Assembly: GCA_902792795.1 (NCBI GenBank)
Contig: CADBBB010000002.1
Location: 47,326-111,325 of the forward strand
Direction: 5' to 3'
DNA length: 64,000 bases
Source of the DNA: an uncultured Spirochaetaceae bacterium
GTDB lineage: Bacteria > Spirochaetota > Spirochaetia > Treponematales > Treponemataceae
Position 1 is the stretch's first letter. Each line of letters opens with the position of its first letter. Under the pieces are notes generated by a model. That model saw only the letters and a list, made by a program, of their open reading frames with translations. It was not told where the DNA came from and ran no database searches. The position numbers and the translations under genes were made by a program. Below are positions 24,851 through 34,246 of the stretch, piece after piece.

Positions 24851-26320
24851 TTAATTCGCCGTCCTTGGCTCTAGAATTCCTCTAAATGTATGGCCATTTA
24901 ATGAAGTCAGCTTTACGCGGACAAAGCTTCCGATAAGCGACTTGTCCGCCGCAAAGGCAACGCGCTCGTCGCGCTCGGTTTTGCCCAAAAGTTCGTTGGG
25001 GTTTTCAAGCGTGGTTTTGTCGGCCAAGACAGTTATCGTTTTGCCGACTTGCTTTTCCATTTCGGCTTGGGTAATCACTAATTGCAAGTCGATGATTTTT
25101 TGAAGCCGCTCTTTTTTTGTTTCAAGCGGAATTTGGTCGGGCCAAGTCGCCGCCGGAGTTCCTTCGCGCGGATTGTAGTAATACATAAAGGCGTCTTCGT
25201 ATTGAACTTCCTTCATAAGCGAGTAAGCGGCTTCAAAGTCTTCTTCCGTCTCGCCGGGAAATCCTATCATAATGTCGGTGGTCAGCGAAATGTCGGGCAC
25301 CGCCGCACGGATCTTTTGAACCAATTCCAAGTAATGCTCGCGTGTGTAGCGGCGGTTCATCTTTTGCAAAATTTTTGTCGAGCCGTGCTGGACGGGAAGG
25401 TGGATGTGGCGGCAAACTTTTTCTTCGCGCGCCATAACTTCTATCAAGCGGTCGGACAAATCTTTTGGGTGGCTTGAGTCAAAGCGAATCCATTTTATCG
25501 GCGAGCCTGTTTCTTCAATCTTTCGGCAAATCAATTCAAGCAAGCGCGGAAAGTCCACGCGGCCAAATTCCGCGTCCTCGCAAAGGTAGGAATTTACGTT
25601 CTGCCCCAAAAGCGTGATTTCCTTCACGCCGTAGCCGCCCAAAACTTTTATCTCCTCAAAGATTTCTGAAAGAGGGCGGGAAACTTCGCGGCCGCGCACA
25701 TAGGGAACGATGCAGTAGGCGCAAAAGTTGTTGCAGCCGTTCATAATCGGAACAAAAGAACTAAAGGCGCCTGGTTCCAGCGAAAGGGAGGCAAAGTTGT
25801 AAACGGGCTTTTCCTCTAGCTGCGCGGCCGCTTCTTGGGCTTGCGAAAAGTTTTGGCCGGCGGAAATTGCGCCGCCAGTTTTGGTCTTGAAATCAGTCGC
25901 GGCGTTTTGCGCCGCCGTAATTATGTCGCCAAATTTATTCTTGGCGAACGTTCCAACGACGTAATCGATCGCCGGCCAGTCTTTTTTTAGGCTGTCCAAA
26001 AGGCGCTGGGCCATGCAGCCCATCACCACAAGCGTAAGGGGAATCGGGCCGTCCTTGACGTATGCGGCGGCGGCTTCCATCTTGCGCGTCTTTGCGTGGG
26101 GGCGTTTTTCGCGGACAGCTTTAAGGCCCGTAAAATATCCCAGGCGGCCGATGATGCGGCTTTCGGCGGACGCGCGCACAGAGCATGTGTTGATGATAAC
26201 CATGTCGGCAAATTGCGCGTCGCTTGCTTTTGTCCAGCCGCGCGCGATTAATAGTTGCTCCACCGCCGCGCTTTCGGCGATGTTCATCTGGCAGCCGTAT
26301 GTTTCAAAAAAATAAGTCAT
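24851..26320 (-). CDS. miaB: tRNA-2-methylthio-N6-dimethylallyladenosine synthase
   Basis: A 489-residue radical-SAM methylthiotransferase that modifies A37 of tRNAs. The N-terminal UPF0004 domain has Cys 10, Cys 46 and Cys 102 for the auxiliary cluster. The radical-SAM cluster CNNFCAYC supplies Cys 196, 200 and 203, and a TRAM domain ends the protein. It is about 40 residues longer than usual because of insertions near 70-90 and 141-176; the second contains FKTKTG, encoded by a copy of the dispersed GCAAGACC-type repeat. It follows folD by 40 bases on the same strand and is probably co-transcribed. Confidence 0.95.
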   Translation of the reverse strand: MTYFFETYGCQMNIAESAAVEQLLIARGWTKASDAQFADMVIINTCSVRASAESRIIGRLGYFTGLKAVREKRPHAKTRKMEAAAAYVKDGPIPLTLVVMGCMAQRLLDSLKKDWPAIDYVVGTFAKNKFGDIITAAQNAATDFKTKTGGAISAGQNFSQAQEAAAQLEEKPVYNFASLSLEPGAFSSFVPIMNGCNNFCAYCIVPYVRGREVSRPLSEIFEEIKVLGGYGVKEITLLGQNVNSYLCEDAEFGRVDFPRLLELICRKIEETGSPIKWIRFDSSHPKDLSDRLIEVMAREEKVCRHIHLPVQHGSTKILQKMNRRYTREHYLELVQKIRAAVPDISLTTDIMIGFPGETEEDFEAAYSLMKEVQYEDAFMYYYNPREGTPAATWPDQIPLETKKERLQKIIDLQLVITQAEMEKQVGKTITVLADKTTLENPNELLGKTERDERVAFAADKSLIGSFVRVKLTSLNGHTFRGILEPRTAN

Positions 26321-26360
26321 TCGTTTTTAGTCCGCTCGCAGTTTTGGTCTTAAAAGCAAT

Positions 26361-27254
26361 TTAAGTTCGCGACGCCTTTTCGGCATAAAAATTTTCCGCC
26401 GCCTCGATTGTGTTTTGCATCAAAAGCGCGATTGTCATAGGACCAACGCCGCCCGGAACCGGCGTGATGACCGAGGCCTTTTCCTTAATCTCGTCAAAGT
26501 CAACGTCGCCGACAAGCCTAAAGCCGGATTTTTTGGAAGCGTCGGGGATGCGGTTTACGCCAACGTCGATGACAGCCGCTCCGTCTTTTACCATCTCGGC
26601 GGTGACGGTGTTGGGGCGGCCGGCGGCGGCGATGATTATGTCCGACTCGCGCGTTATGGCGGCCAAGTCTTTCGTTCCAGTGTGGCAAAGGGTTACGGTG
26701 GAATTGTACTCTTTGCGGCTAAGCAAAAGCGCCATCGGTTTTCCCACGATATTGGAGCGGCCGATAACCGCGACGCGAGCGCCGTTTGTTTGCACGCCCG
26801 CCCGTTCCAACAAAATCAAAACGCCGTGGGGAGTGCAGGGCAAAAAGCCTTTTTTTCCTATCAACAAGTTTCCCATGTTCACCGGGTGGAAGCCGTCCAC
26901 GTCCTTTTTGGGGTCGATGGCAAGGGTCACTTTTTCTTCATTAATATGCTTGGGAAGGGGGAGTTGCACCAAAATTCCGTGGACGGAAGTGTCGGCGTTA
27001 AGCTTGGCGATCAAATCCAGCAATTCCCGCTCGCTGGCCGATTCCGGCAAGTGAATTGATTTGTCTACCATTCCGGCCTCGGCAAGGGCTTTTTGCTTTC
27101 CGGTGACGTAGCTGACGCTGGCGGGGTTGTCTCCGACCAAAATTACGCTCAAGGCCGGGGCCACGCCCTTTGCCTTAAGTTCCTCCACGCGTTTGGCCAC
27201 GCCTGCCCTAATGTCTGCGGCGACCGCTTTTCCGTCAATAATGATTCCTGCCAT
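26361..27254 (-). CDS. folD: Methylenetetrahydrofolate dehydrogenase/cyclohydrolase
   Basis: A 297-residue bifunctional enzyme interconverting 5,10-methylene- and 10-formyl-tetrahydrofolate. Signatures are SYVTGKQKA (catalytic Lys), [12 protein letters not shown], the dinucleotide-binding [14 protein letters not shown] and the C-terminal [19 protein letters not shown] precedes the ATG. It supports thymidylate synthesis by thyX and precedes miaB in an apparent operon. Confidence 0.96.
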   Translation of the reverse strand: MAGIIIDGKAVAADIRAGVAKRVEELKAKGVAPALSVILVGDNPASVSYVTGKQKALAEAGMVDKSIHLPESASERELLDLIAKLNADTSVHGILVQLPLPKHINEEKVTLAIDPKKDVDGFHPVNMGNLLIGKKGFLPCTPHGVLILLERAGVQTNGARVAVIGRSNIVGKPMALLLSRKEYNSTVTLCHTGTKDLAAITRESDIIIAAAGRPNTVTAEMVKDGAAVIDVGVNRIPDASKKSGFRLVGDVDFDEIKEKASVITPVPGGVGPMTIALLMQNTIEAAENFYAEKASRT

Positions 27255-27281
27255 AAAATTCCCCTGTAACCAAAGACGTTA

Positions 27282-27310
27282 TTGCCTTGTTTACTTAAAA
27301 AGTATATAAT
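27282..27310 (+). promoter_or_regulatory. Promoter of the envelope pair 27333-29179
   Basis: TTGCCT (27282-27287), 17 bp, TATAAT (27305-27310), with a leader of about 16-20 nt carrying TGAGGA before the ATG at 27333. Confidence 0.65.
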
Positions 27311-27332
27311 AATCTACCATATTTGAGGATTT

Positions 27333-28028
27333 ATGAAAAGCAAGTTAAGAATAATTGTTCTCGCTTTTTTTGCGCTTTTTGTTTTTAGCGCGAATTTCTT
27401 TTCGCAGGACAATTCCGAACATAGCCAAGCGGAAGATTCGCAAAATTCCGCAAATTCCGAACAAAGCGAAAAGGACAAAGACAAGGACAAGGACAATTCC
27501 AACGAGGACGGCCCTGACGTTTACGACGACGACTACGAGTACGTATACTTGCAGAACGCGCCCGGCGACCAATACATCAACATCAGGGTGATGCCAAATT
27601 TTCCTTTGAATTTTGACGACAAACTTATCGTCGGCGGACAAATAACCGTAAGCTACAACCGCTTTTTGACTACTTGGCTCGCCGTAGGAGCGGAGCTGGC
27701 CTTTGGCTACAATCCCACAATCGGAAGCAACATCTTGACCTACATTCCGATGACCGTGGGCGTGACATTTCTTCCGGCCATAAAAAAGTTTGAATTTCCG
27801 ATCACTCTGAACGTCGGCATGGCCGTTGAAAATTATTTGAGCAACACTTATTTTCCCGGCTTTGTCTTGAGATGCGGAGCCGGCTGCTATTATCGCATAA
27901 ACGAAAGTTGGTCGGCCGGCTTGGAAGGCTTCTTCACTTATATGCCCCAATGGTATTTTAAGGAGCCGGAAAAGAACGATTATCTTAACATGGCTTCCGT
28001 TTCGGCCGGAATGAAGTATCACTTTTAG
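27333..28028 (+). CDS. Candidate small outer-membrane beta-barrel protein
   Basis: A 231-residue secreted protein with signal peptide at 1-24 (LFVFSANFFS), a very acidic and Lys-rich linker (EKDKDKDKDNSNEDGPDVYDD) and a C-terminal domain of about 160 residues in alternating hydrophobic strands ending in MKYHF. A terminal Phe and amphipathic strands are usual for outer-membrane barrels, here probably eight strands in the style of OmpW-like treponemal proteins. No specific family is recognised. It is co-transcribed with the lipoprotein gene eight bases downstream. Confidence 0.65.
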   Translation: MKSKLRIIVLAFFALFVFSANFFSQDNSEHSQAEDSQNSANSEQSEKDKDKDKDNSNEDGPDVYDDDYEYVYLQNAPGDQYINIRVMPNFPLNFDDKLIVGGQITVSYNRFLTTWLAVGAELAFGYNPTIGSNILTYIPMTVGVTFLPAIKKFEFPITLNVGMAVENYLSNTYFPGFVLRCGAGCYYRINESWSAGLEGFFTYMPQWYFKEPEKNDYLNMASVSAGMKYHF

Positions 28029-28036
28029 GAGGCGGC

Positions 28037-29179
28037 ATGAAATTCGGTTTTGTAAAAAAAACAAGCGGCGCTTTTATTTTGGCGCTCTCGGTTTTTCTCT
28101 TTGCCTCTTGTCAGGATGTTGTCTTTGACAGCATTCGCAAGGAAGTCAAGCTGGAAGATGGAAATATTGCCGGAGACATTCGCGCGATTGTAAGATTCAA
28201 GGATTGTTTTTATATAGCCAACGGCGGAATTTATTATAAGAGCCAGGAATCAAATTTTTATGGCGCGTGGGCTCCGTCGGCCTCACCCATACCGACAGGT
28301 CAAACCGCGCAGGTTATAAAACTTGCGGCCGACAGCAAATACCTTTACGCGCTTGTGGGAAATACAGCGGAAAACCAAAAGGAAGGCGAGAATGTAGGCG
28401 TTTCCAGAAGCGTGTACTATTCCGAAGACGGATCCGAATGGCATGTTATAGAAAGCCTCGGAACAAAAGGTTCGATTCCCTATGCCAGCAAGCAAATAGT
28501 TTACACTTACATATTCTGCACAAACACAATAGACCCAGCCAACAGAAAGGCCTACTTTGTGTTGAACGACAGGCAAATTGGAAAGACAAACAAGGCTTAT
28601 GAGTTGAACGGTCCCAATGTCAAAGAATTGGAGCTGGCTCCCGTCAAGCCGGACAAAAGCCCCAACGCCGGCACTATGCCTTTTTCCGCGCCAACCCTTT
28701 ATTCGCAGTCTTGCGTTTGGTTTGAAGGCGAGGTTCATTTTTTCCATTCAACGGCTTGTACGACAAACGAAACTACGACAAAGCCCGCCACAATGTATTA
28801 TTATGGACTCGGCTCGACTTTGTATTGGGACGGAGAAAAAAAGAGCGAGACAGGCATGGTTTGCAAGCAAGGCTTTAAGGCCTTGGCATGTACGGCCGAC
28901 TTTTTAATCGCGGGAACGACGGCTGGAATTAAGCATTATGTCCTTGGCGCAAATGTTCCGGGAGCGGAAGCGCCGTTTTCCACCAACGCTGGATCTACTT
29001 TGGGCTCGGCGTATATAATCAATTCTGTTTTGGTCACCAATCCAGAGTTGAACGAAATGCAAACGCCAATTTACGCAAGCATAGTTTACACAGGAAACGG
29101 CTCTTCAAATTCCGCGCAGTTTGACCATGTAGGCTTGTGGGCCTTTTATCCGTCGCGTGGAAACTGGAACCGTGAGTAG
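28037..29179 (+). CDS. Lipoprotein of unknown function
   Basis: A 380-residue protein with AGGAGG before the ATG and a lipoprotein signal ending LFASC (Cys at about 25). The mature part has repeated strand-turn units (CFYIANGGIYYKS, LYALVGNT, DFLIAGTTAGIKHYV) suggesting a beta-propeller-like fold, unconfirmed. It follows the candidate barrel protein by eight bases and is probably envelope-associated with it. A repeat element and terminator follow. Confidence 0.65.
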   Translation: MKFGFVKKTSGAFILALSVFLFASCQDVVFDSIRKEVKLEDGNIAGDIRAIVRFKDCFYIANGGIYYKSQESNFYGAWAPSASPIPTGQTAQVIKLAADSKYLYALVGNTAENQKEGENVGVSRSVYYSEDGSEWHVIESLGTKGSIPYASKQIVYTYIFCTNTIDPANRKAYFVLNDRQIGKTNKAYELNGPNVKELELAPVKPDKSPNAGTMPFSAPTLYSQSCVWFEGEVHFFHSTACTTNETTTKPATMYYYGLGSTLYWDGEKKSETGMVCKQGFKALACTADFLIAGTTAGIKHYVLGANVPGAEAPFSTNAGSTLGSAYIINSVLVTNPELNEMQTPIYASIVYTGNGSSNSAQFDHVGLWAFYPSRGNWNRE

Positions 29180-29183
29180 GAAC

Positions 29184-29253
29184 GGCCAAGGCGCGCTGCG
29201 CTTAAAGCCTTGACTCGTTCCTTTTGCGGCGCGAAAAAATTATCGCGCCGCAA
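29184..29253 (+). repeat. Dispersed structured repeat, copy 1 (type D)
   Basis: About 70 bp closely matched by copy 2 at 51267-51340. It contains CAAGGC/GCCTTG with an inner GCG-CTG-CGC, a constant linker GACTCG, and a 10-bp perfect stem TTGCGGCGCG/CGCGCCGCAA (29224-29233, 29244-29253). In copy 2 the second stem differs at four positions but all four pairs are preserved. It starts five bases after the lipoprotein stop. Confidence 0.7.
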
Positions 29254-29255
29254 TG

Positions 29256-29283
29256 AAAATCTGCATCAACGCGGATTTTTTTT
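29256..29283 (+). terminator. Terminator after the lipoprotein gene
   Basis: Stem AAAATCTGC/GCGGATTTT (29256-29264, 29271-29279, one G-U pair) with a 6-nt loop, followed by Ts. Confidence 0.75.
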
Positions 29284-29345
29284 ATTACCGAGAACGCGCC
29301 ATCCGTGGCGCTATAGATTGACAGCGCGACAGGAGACGATGGCAA

Positions 29346-31802
29346 ATGTCTGATGCTCTTTTTGAAAACACAAAGACGCATGAGCCGTTGGCGGCGCGAA
29401 TGAGGCCGCGAAACCTTGACGAGTACATCGGCCAGGACCACATCGTAGGAAAGGGCCGCCTTCTTCGCCGAGCCATTGCCGCCGACCAATTGACTTCCGT
29501 AATATTTTACGGCCCTCCCGGAAGCGGAAAGACAACCCTCGCGCGCGTAATCGCAAGCCACACAAAAAGCAACTTCATAACATTGAACGCGGTTCTTACC
29601 GGCGTGGCCGACATACGCAACGCCATCAAGCAAGCCGAAGACTTTAAGAACCTTTACAGCCGCCGCACGATTTTGTTCGTTGACGAAGTCCACCGCTGGA
29701 ACAAGGCGCAGCAAGACGCGCTTTTGCCGTGGGTCGAAAACGGAACGATAATCCTAATCGGCGCCACGACCGAAAACCCTTTCTTTGAAGTGAACAAAGC
29801 GCTTGTAAGCCGAAGCCGCGTCTTCCAATTAAAGCAGCTTACAAAAGACGATTTGAAGAACGTCGCTTACATGGCGCTCAACGACATAGAGCGCGGCTAC
29901 GGCCATTGGCGAATCGATTTTGAAAGCGGCGCCTTGGAGCACTTAATCGACACCGCCAACGGAGACGCGCGCTCGCTTTTGAACGCGCTGGAGCTGGCTG
30001 TCGAGACAACTCCCGTGCAATGGGCGCCCGACGCGAATCCGCCGCAGCCTTCTTACGGAAGCACAATCTTCATCAGCCGCGAGGCGGCGGAAGAGTCGAT
30101 CCAAAAAAAGGTCGTTCTTTACGACCGCGATGGCGATTACCATTACGACATAATCAGCGCTTTCATAAAATCTTTGCGGGGCCGCGACCCGGACGCGGCG
30201 ATGTATTGGCTCGCCAGGATGGTTCGCTCCGGCGAAGACCCGCACTTTATTTTTAGGCGAATGTTGATAAGCGCTTGCGAGGACACAGGTTTGGCCGACC
30301 CTTACGCGCTCGGCGTCGTAGAGTCTTGCGCCGCGGCCTTTGACCGCGTTGGTTTGCCCGAAGGCCGCTACCATTTGGCGCACGCCGCGCTTTACTTGGC
30401 CACCGCTCCCAAGTCAAATTCTTCGATGGCCTTTTTTGACGCGCTGGCTTCGGTCGAGCAAGAGGACACGGAAGTTCCCAACCATTTGCGCGACGCAAGC
30501 CGCGACGCAGAAGGCTTTGGCCACGGCGCGGGCTACTTGTATCCGCACGCTTACCGCGACCACTGGGTTGCCCAGCAATATTTGCCGGACCAGCTTGTTG
30601 GCCGCGTCTTTTACACGCCCAGCGACCAAGGCTACGAAAAGAAAATTCGCGACGACGTTTTGTCGCGAAGGGAATTGCAAATCGCGGCCATCTTGGAAGA
30701 CGACACCGGCGAGCGCTCGCTTGATCCTACAGCGAGCGAAACTACCGGCTCAAAAAATTCAGACGTGGCGCGCCTTTTGCAGCAGCAGTTTAAGGACAAG
30801 AACGGCGAGTCGCTGACCTTTAGTCCAAAAGACCAGGGCAAGGAACGCGCGCTGCAAAACGCGGACAAGTCTTGGCGCGAGCGCATTGACTCAAACCGCG
30901 CCCAAGTTCTTTTGCAAGTGCGCGATCAAATGATAGAAGCGGCGCGATTGGTTCGCAGCGACCGCTCTTTGGTGTGGAACGCCGACGACGCGCTTTTGTT
31001 GTGGGAGCTTGCGCGAAAAACACCGGAAGGCGTCACTTGCGGCTTGTGCCGTTCCCAAAAAGGACTGGAAGTGTTGGAACAATACGCGCGCACTTTGGGC
31101 GACTTGGACAAACCGGTTTTGCTTGTCCGCCCGGACGCCGACGGAACAGAAGCAAGCGCGGGCGGCGCCGCCCAGCAATCCAAGAGCGGCCAACAGTCGG
31201 TGGACGAAGCGCTCCTTCAAAAAGTTTTGGCCGCCTTTTACGAAAAGAACATCGTATTTGACAAATTCTTTTTTAGGAACCCCTTTAACAGCGCGGAGAG
31301 CGTCCAGACGATGAGCGGCGCCTTTGCCACCGCCGGAATCGCAGGAAAAATTCCCGCCGGCTGGAAAATAATAATCAGCCAGCAAATCCCCAGCGCGGGT
31401 CAGCGCGTAAGCAAGGTCATCGAAAAGCAAGTTTTGGGCGGCGCGGTTTTGGACGCTTGGCGGCCCTTGCTTGAAAAAATGTCCGAAGCCGAAGGAAAGT
31501 TTTTTAGCGACAAGTCAAACCCGCTCTTTGACTGGAACATGGACACCGTAAAAAAAGTTTTTGAAGAGCAAGGCTTTAAGGTGGAATGCGAGTCCGCCAA
31601 AATTACAGAAAAGCGCCGCGTAAGCCAAAAGGAAATTTCCGCTTGGTTTGAAAGCGAAAGCTCTCCCTACGCCGCCGCCATCAAGGCCGCCATCGGTTCC
31701 GACAAAACGGCGGAGCTTTCCCGTTTGTTCGCCGCTTCCGCGCAGACTACAATCTTTGACTGGACCAGCGAAGTCGCGCTGTTTGTCATTAGCCAAAAAT
31801 AA
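29346..31802 (+). CDS. rarA: RarA/MgsA AAA+ recombination factor fused to a methyltransferase-like domain
   Basis: An 818-residue fusion. Residues 1 to about 430 are RarA, a clamp-loader-like ATPase acting at stalled forks: Walker A GPPGSGKT at 56-63, [10 protein letters not shown] as Walker B, GATTENP as sensor 1, and the C-terminal tetramerisation region. After a linker, residues about 490-818 form a second domain ([31 protein letters not shown]) like that in the cyanobacterial RarA/unknown-domain fusions, with methyltransferase-like architecture but no clear AdoMet loop. A four-codon open frame (ATG at 29339) overlaps the start, and AGGAG lies 10 bases ahead of the rarA ATG. Confidence 0.9.
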   Translation: MSDALFENTKTHEPLAARMRPRNLDEYIGQDHIVGKGRLLRRAIAADQLTSVIFYGPPGSGKTTLARVIASHTKSNFITLNAVLTGVADIRNAIKQAEDFKNLYSRRTILFVDEVHRWNKAQQDALLPWVENGTIILIGATTENPFFEVNKALVSRSRVFQLKQLTKDDLKNVAYMALNDIERGYGHWRIDFESGALEHLIDTANGDARSLLNALELAVETTPVQWAPDANPPQPSYGSTIFISREAAEESIQKKVVLYDRDGDYHYDIISAFIKSLRGRDPDAAMYWLARMVRSGEDPHFIFRRMLISACEDTGLADPYALGVVESCAAAFDRVGLPEGRYHLAHAALYLATAPKSNSSMAFFDALASVEQEDTEVPNHLRDASRDAEGFGHGAGYLYPHAYRDHWVAQQYLPDQLVGRVFYTPSDQGYEKKIRDDVLSRRELQIAAILEDDTGERSLDPTASETTGSKNSDVARLLQQQFKDKNGESLTFSPKDQGKERALQNADKSWRERIDSNRAQVLLQVRDQMIEAARLVRSDRSLVWNADDALLLWELARKTPEGVTCGLCRSQKGLEVLEQYARTLGDLDKPVLLVRPDADGTEASAGGAAQQSKSGQQSVDEALLQKVLAAFYEKNIVFDKFFFRNPFNSAESVQTMSGAFATAGIAGKIPAGWKIIISQQIPSAGQRVSKVIEKQVLGGAVLDAWRPLLEKMSEAEGKFFSDKSNPLFDWNMDTVKKVFEEQGFKVECESAKITEKRRVSQKEISAWFESESSPYAAAIKAAIGSDKTAELSRLFAASAQTTIFDWTSEVALFVISQK

Positions 31803-31857
31803 AATTATATCTCGTTTTGATTGACTACTTTGACTATAGCGTTGTGCAGGTTTTCTA

Positions 31858-31978
31858 ATGGAGTTTTTACGCAAGCTTTTGTCGCTGTTCGGAAACGGGA
31901 AAGGACATTGACAAAAAACTGCAACGCCAGTTGATAGACAAGACTAAGACAGAGTATTTTTACGGCTACGATTACTAG
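31858..31978 (+). pseudogene. Possible short gene remnant (frameshifted)
   Basis: An ATG at 31858 opens MEFLRKLLSLFGNGKGH and stops; one base out of phase the frame continues as DIDKKLQRQLIDKTKTEYF to a TAG at 31976. The two pieces resemble the start of small treponemal proteins of the form FLxKLFSLFGxG...KKxxLKxIAK, so this may be the stub of such a gene cut by the incoming AT-rich ATPase gene, whose stop overlaps it. This is a resemblance only. Confidence 0.3.
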
Positions 31979-33213
31979 ATGTCTTTTTGCAGCAAGAAGT
32001 CTTTTATGTGAATAATGCAAATTCCTTCTTCGTTTCCACAGACGGAGGAATCCATAGTGACTATGTATTTTGGAAAATTGTCGTTAATTGCTTTTAAGTT
32101 TTCAAATTCACGATTTGAGTTTTCTGGAATGTTCCGGCATACTTGAACATAAATCTTTTTTTCCAATCGCGTGGCCACAAAATCGATTTCTTTATCGCCA
32201 ATTTTACCGATGGAAACATTGTATCCACGGCCGCGAAGTTCAAGGTAAACTAAATTTTCCAAAATAGAAGCGACCGCTTTTGGAGAATATCCTAACTGAC
32301 TGTATCTAAAGCTAATGTCGGACAGGTAGTATTTTTCTTGGGTTTTTAAGATTTCTTTGCCCTGAATGTCATAACGATTGCAGCGATAAATTATAAAGGC
32401 TTCTTCAAGCCACGATAAATAATTGTATATCGTTTCGATTGCGATTGATCGTTGCTGGCTCTTAAAAAAATCAAAAATTGTTTTTGCGCTAAAATTTTTC
32501 CCAAGGTTTTCCAAAACAAAGCGGACGACGCGATTGAACATTTCTATGTTTGAAATGTTGTGCCGCTTGGAAATGTCGCGAGTTACAACTGTGGCGTAGA
32601 TTCCATCAACTATAGAATAGTTTTCTTCTTGCGTATGATTGGTTTTTGCGACAAAAGGAAAACCGCCTGATTTTAGGTACAGGTCAAAAAAATCAGATGA
32701 GGAAAGATTCTGCAATGATGGAACATAGTTCTTTTTGAATTCAATGAACTCTTCAAACGATAGTGTGTATATTGGGATTAGAACAAAGCGACCCGTGAGA
32801 TAAGTTGAGATTTCAGAAGATAGAAGTTTTGAATTAGAGCCTGTGATATAAATGTCAACGTTGGATTTTTCAAATAGTGAGTTTACGCACTTTTCCCAAT
32901 TGTCGATTTCCTGCGGTTCGTCCAAAAGAAGATACGCCTTGGAATTTTGGTCGCTTTTTGCTATTGCGGAGATTAAATCTTGATGCATGGATTTGCTGTC
33001 AAAATCATCAGGATATTCCATTTCGGTGTAAAGTCGTTCAATTATGTTTGTTTCTTTGACGCCAAGAGATATTAGTTCGGATTTATAATTCTTTAAAACA
33101 GTAGACTTGCCGCAGCGACGGACTCCGCAGAGGATTTTAATTATTTTTTCGTCCTTATAGGATTTGAGTCGTTCTATAAATTTTGACCTAAAAAAATCTA
33201 CGTATTCTTCCAT
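31975..33213 (-). CDS. AAA ATPase with DUF4143-type C-terminus
   Basis: A 412-residue protein of the AAA_14/DUF4143 family: Walker A GVRRCGKST at 30-38, Walker B-like AYLLLDEPQEI, sensor ITGSNSKLL, and a C-terminal winged-helix/nuclease-like domain with KEIDFVATR near the end. These orphan ATPases are widespread and often mobile; function is unknown. The gene is clearly more AT-rich than its neighbours, suggesting transfer. The longer frame begins at a TTG (33234), but the ATG at 33213 is 9 nt from a TATAAT box and fits the family start better. Its promoter adjoins a tandem palindrome. Confidence 0.88.
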   Translation of the reverse strand: MEEYVDFFRSKFIERLKSYKDEKIIKILCGVRRCGKSTVLKNYKSELISLGVKETNIIERLYTEMEYPDDFDSKSMHQDLISAIAKSDQNSKAYLLLDEPQEIDNWEKCVNSLFEKSNVDIYITGSNSKLLSSEISTYLTGRFVLIPIYTLSFEEFIEFKKNYVPSLQNLSSSDFFDLYLKSGGFPFVAKTNHTQEENYSIVDGIYATVVTRDISKRHNISNIEMFNRVVRFVLENLGKNFSAKTIFDFFKSQQRSIAIETIYNYLSWLEEAFIIYRCNRYDIQGKEILKTQEKYYLSDISFRYSQLGYSPKAVASILENLVYLELRGRGYNVSIGKIGDKEIDFVATRLEKKIYVQVCRNIPENSNREFENLKAINDNFPKYIVTMDSSVCGNEEGICIIHIKDFLLQKDI

Positions 33214-33222
33214 ACTTTTAAG

Positions 33223-33251
33223 ATTATAACTCAAAAAATCTATTTTTGCAA
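33223..33251 (-). promoter_or_regulatory. Promoter of the AAA ATPase gene, near-leaderless
   Basis: Minus strand: TTGCAA (33251-33246), 17 bp, TATAAT (33228-33223), then nine bases to the ATG. No ribosome site fits the gap. Confidence 0.65.
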
Positions 33252-33252
33252 G

Positions 33253-33331
33253 AAGTTTTTCAGTTTAAAACCGAAAAACTTATGAAATAAGGAAAGTTTT
33301 TCAGTCTAAGACTTAAAAACTTTCCTTATTT
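33253..33331. repeat. Tandem AT-rich palindromes between the ATPase gene and adk
   Basis: Two copies of a 29-bp palindrome start at 33253 and 33294. Each is AAGTTTTTCAGT, a variable centre, and AAAAACTT. The centres differ (TTTAAAA against TCTAAGA) yet each stays self-complementary. The second is extended to 47 bp by AAATAAGGA/TCCTTATTT (33285-33331). They sit directly upstream of the ATPase -35 box, so they could be operators or a bidirectional terminator. Confidence 0.6.
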
Positions 33332-33353
33332 CCCTATTACGGACAAATAAAAT

Positions 33354-33382
33354 TTGCTTTTTTCCCAAATTCGCGCTATACT
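33354..33382 (+). promoter_or_regulatory. adk promoter
   Basis: TTGCTT (33354-33359), 17 bp, TATACT (33377-33382), leader of about 23 nt with TAGGAGA before the ATG. Confidence 0.7.
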
Positions 33383-33411
33383 GTGTAGAATAACCATTAT
33401 AGGAGACACAC

Positions 33412-34041
33412 ATGAACTTTATTTTCTTGGGACCACCCGGAGCCGGAAAAGGCTCGCTTGCCGTAAAAGTGGCGAAGGACTACAACATTCCGCACATTTC
33501 GACTGGCGACATTTTCCGCGCCGCGATTAAAAATCAGACTGAACTTGGAAAAAAAGTAAAGTCAATCATCGACGCGGGCGGATTGGTCAGCGACGACATC
33601 ACTTGCGCCCTCGTTCAGGAACGCTTGGCCCAGCCCGACTGCAAGAACGGTTTTATCCTTGACGGATTCCCCCGCACGATTCCCCAGGCCGACGAGTTGG
33701 CCAAATTCTGCCCGGACGTCACTTGCGTCAACTTTACAATCGCCGACGACATTGTAATCAAGCGTTTGAGCACCCGCCGCGTTTGCAAAAAGTGCGGAGC
33801 CAACTTTAACGTTTTGACAAAGCCTCCAAAGGCCGAAGGCGTTTGCGACGAGTGTGGCGGCGAGCTTTACCAGCGCGACGACGACAAGCAGGAATCGATC
33901 TTGCACCGCATGGACGTTTACCGCGAGCAGACCGAGCCTCTTATCGCCTACTACCGCGCCAAAAACAAGTTGACGGATGTAGACGCCGCCATTGAAACAG
34001 ACAACCTCTTGGTTGAGTTCAAGAAGATGTTTAAGAACTAA
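33412..34041 (+). CDS. adk: Adenylate kinase, zinc-lid type
   Basis: A 209-residue enzyme converting ATP and AMP to two ADP. P-loop GPPGAGKGS at 7-15 has Ser where most have Thr. ISTGDIFR binds AMP, and DGFPRT is at 84-89. The lid carries four cysteines (125, 128, 145, 148: CKKC and CDEC), so it should bind a structural zinc. TAGGAGA is the ribosome site. Monocistronic, with its own promoter and terminator. Confidence 0.97.
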   Translation: MNFIFLGPPGAGKGSLAVKVAKDYNIPHISTGDIFRAAIKNQTELGKKVKSIIDAGGLVSDDITCALVQERLAQPDCKNGFILDGFPRTIPQADELAKFCPDVTCVNFTIADDIVIKRLSTRRVCKKCGANFNVLTKPPKAEGVCDECGGELYQRDDDKQESILHRMDVYREQTEPLIAYYRAKNKLTDVDAAIETDNLLVEFKKMFKN

Positions 34042-34064
34042 ACCTTTTTTAGGTTGAAGCATAG

Positions 34065-34092
34065 GCCCGCCCCAATCGGCGGGCTTTTTTTT
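34065..34092 (+). terminator. adk terminator
   Basis: Stem GCCCGCC/GGCGGGC (34065-34071, 34078-34084), 6-nt loop, eight Ts. Confidence 0.85.
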
Positions 34093-34172
34093 GTCCGCGC
34101 CTCTTTGGCTTGCGACAGTTCCGCTTTGTGGAAAATTCCGCAAATTTTCCCAAAAATTCCCCATAAACTACT

Positions 34173-34200
34173 TTAACAAGACTTAAAAATTTGATAATAT
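34173..34200 (+). promoter_or_regulatory. gdhA promoter
   Basis: TTAACA (34173-34178), 16 bp, TAATAT (34195-34200); leader of about 40 nt with CAGGAGC before the ATG. Confidence 0.5.
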
Positions 34201-34246
34201 TGAATTTGCCTGCGGCTTCAAACTCGGCCGCAAAGCAGGAGCAAAA

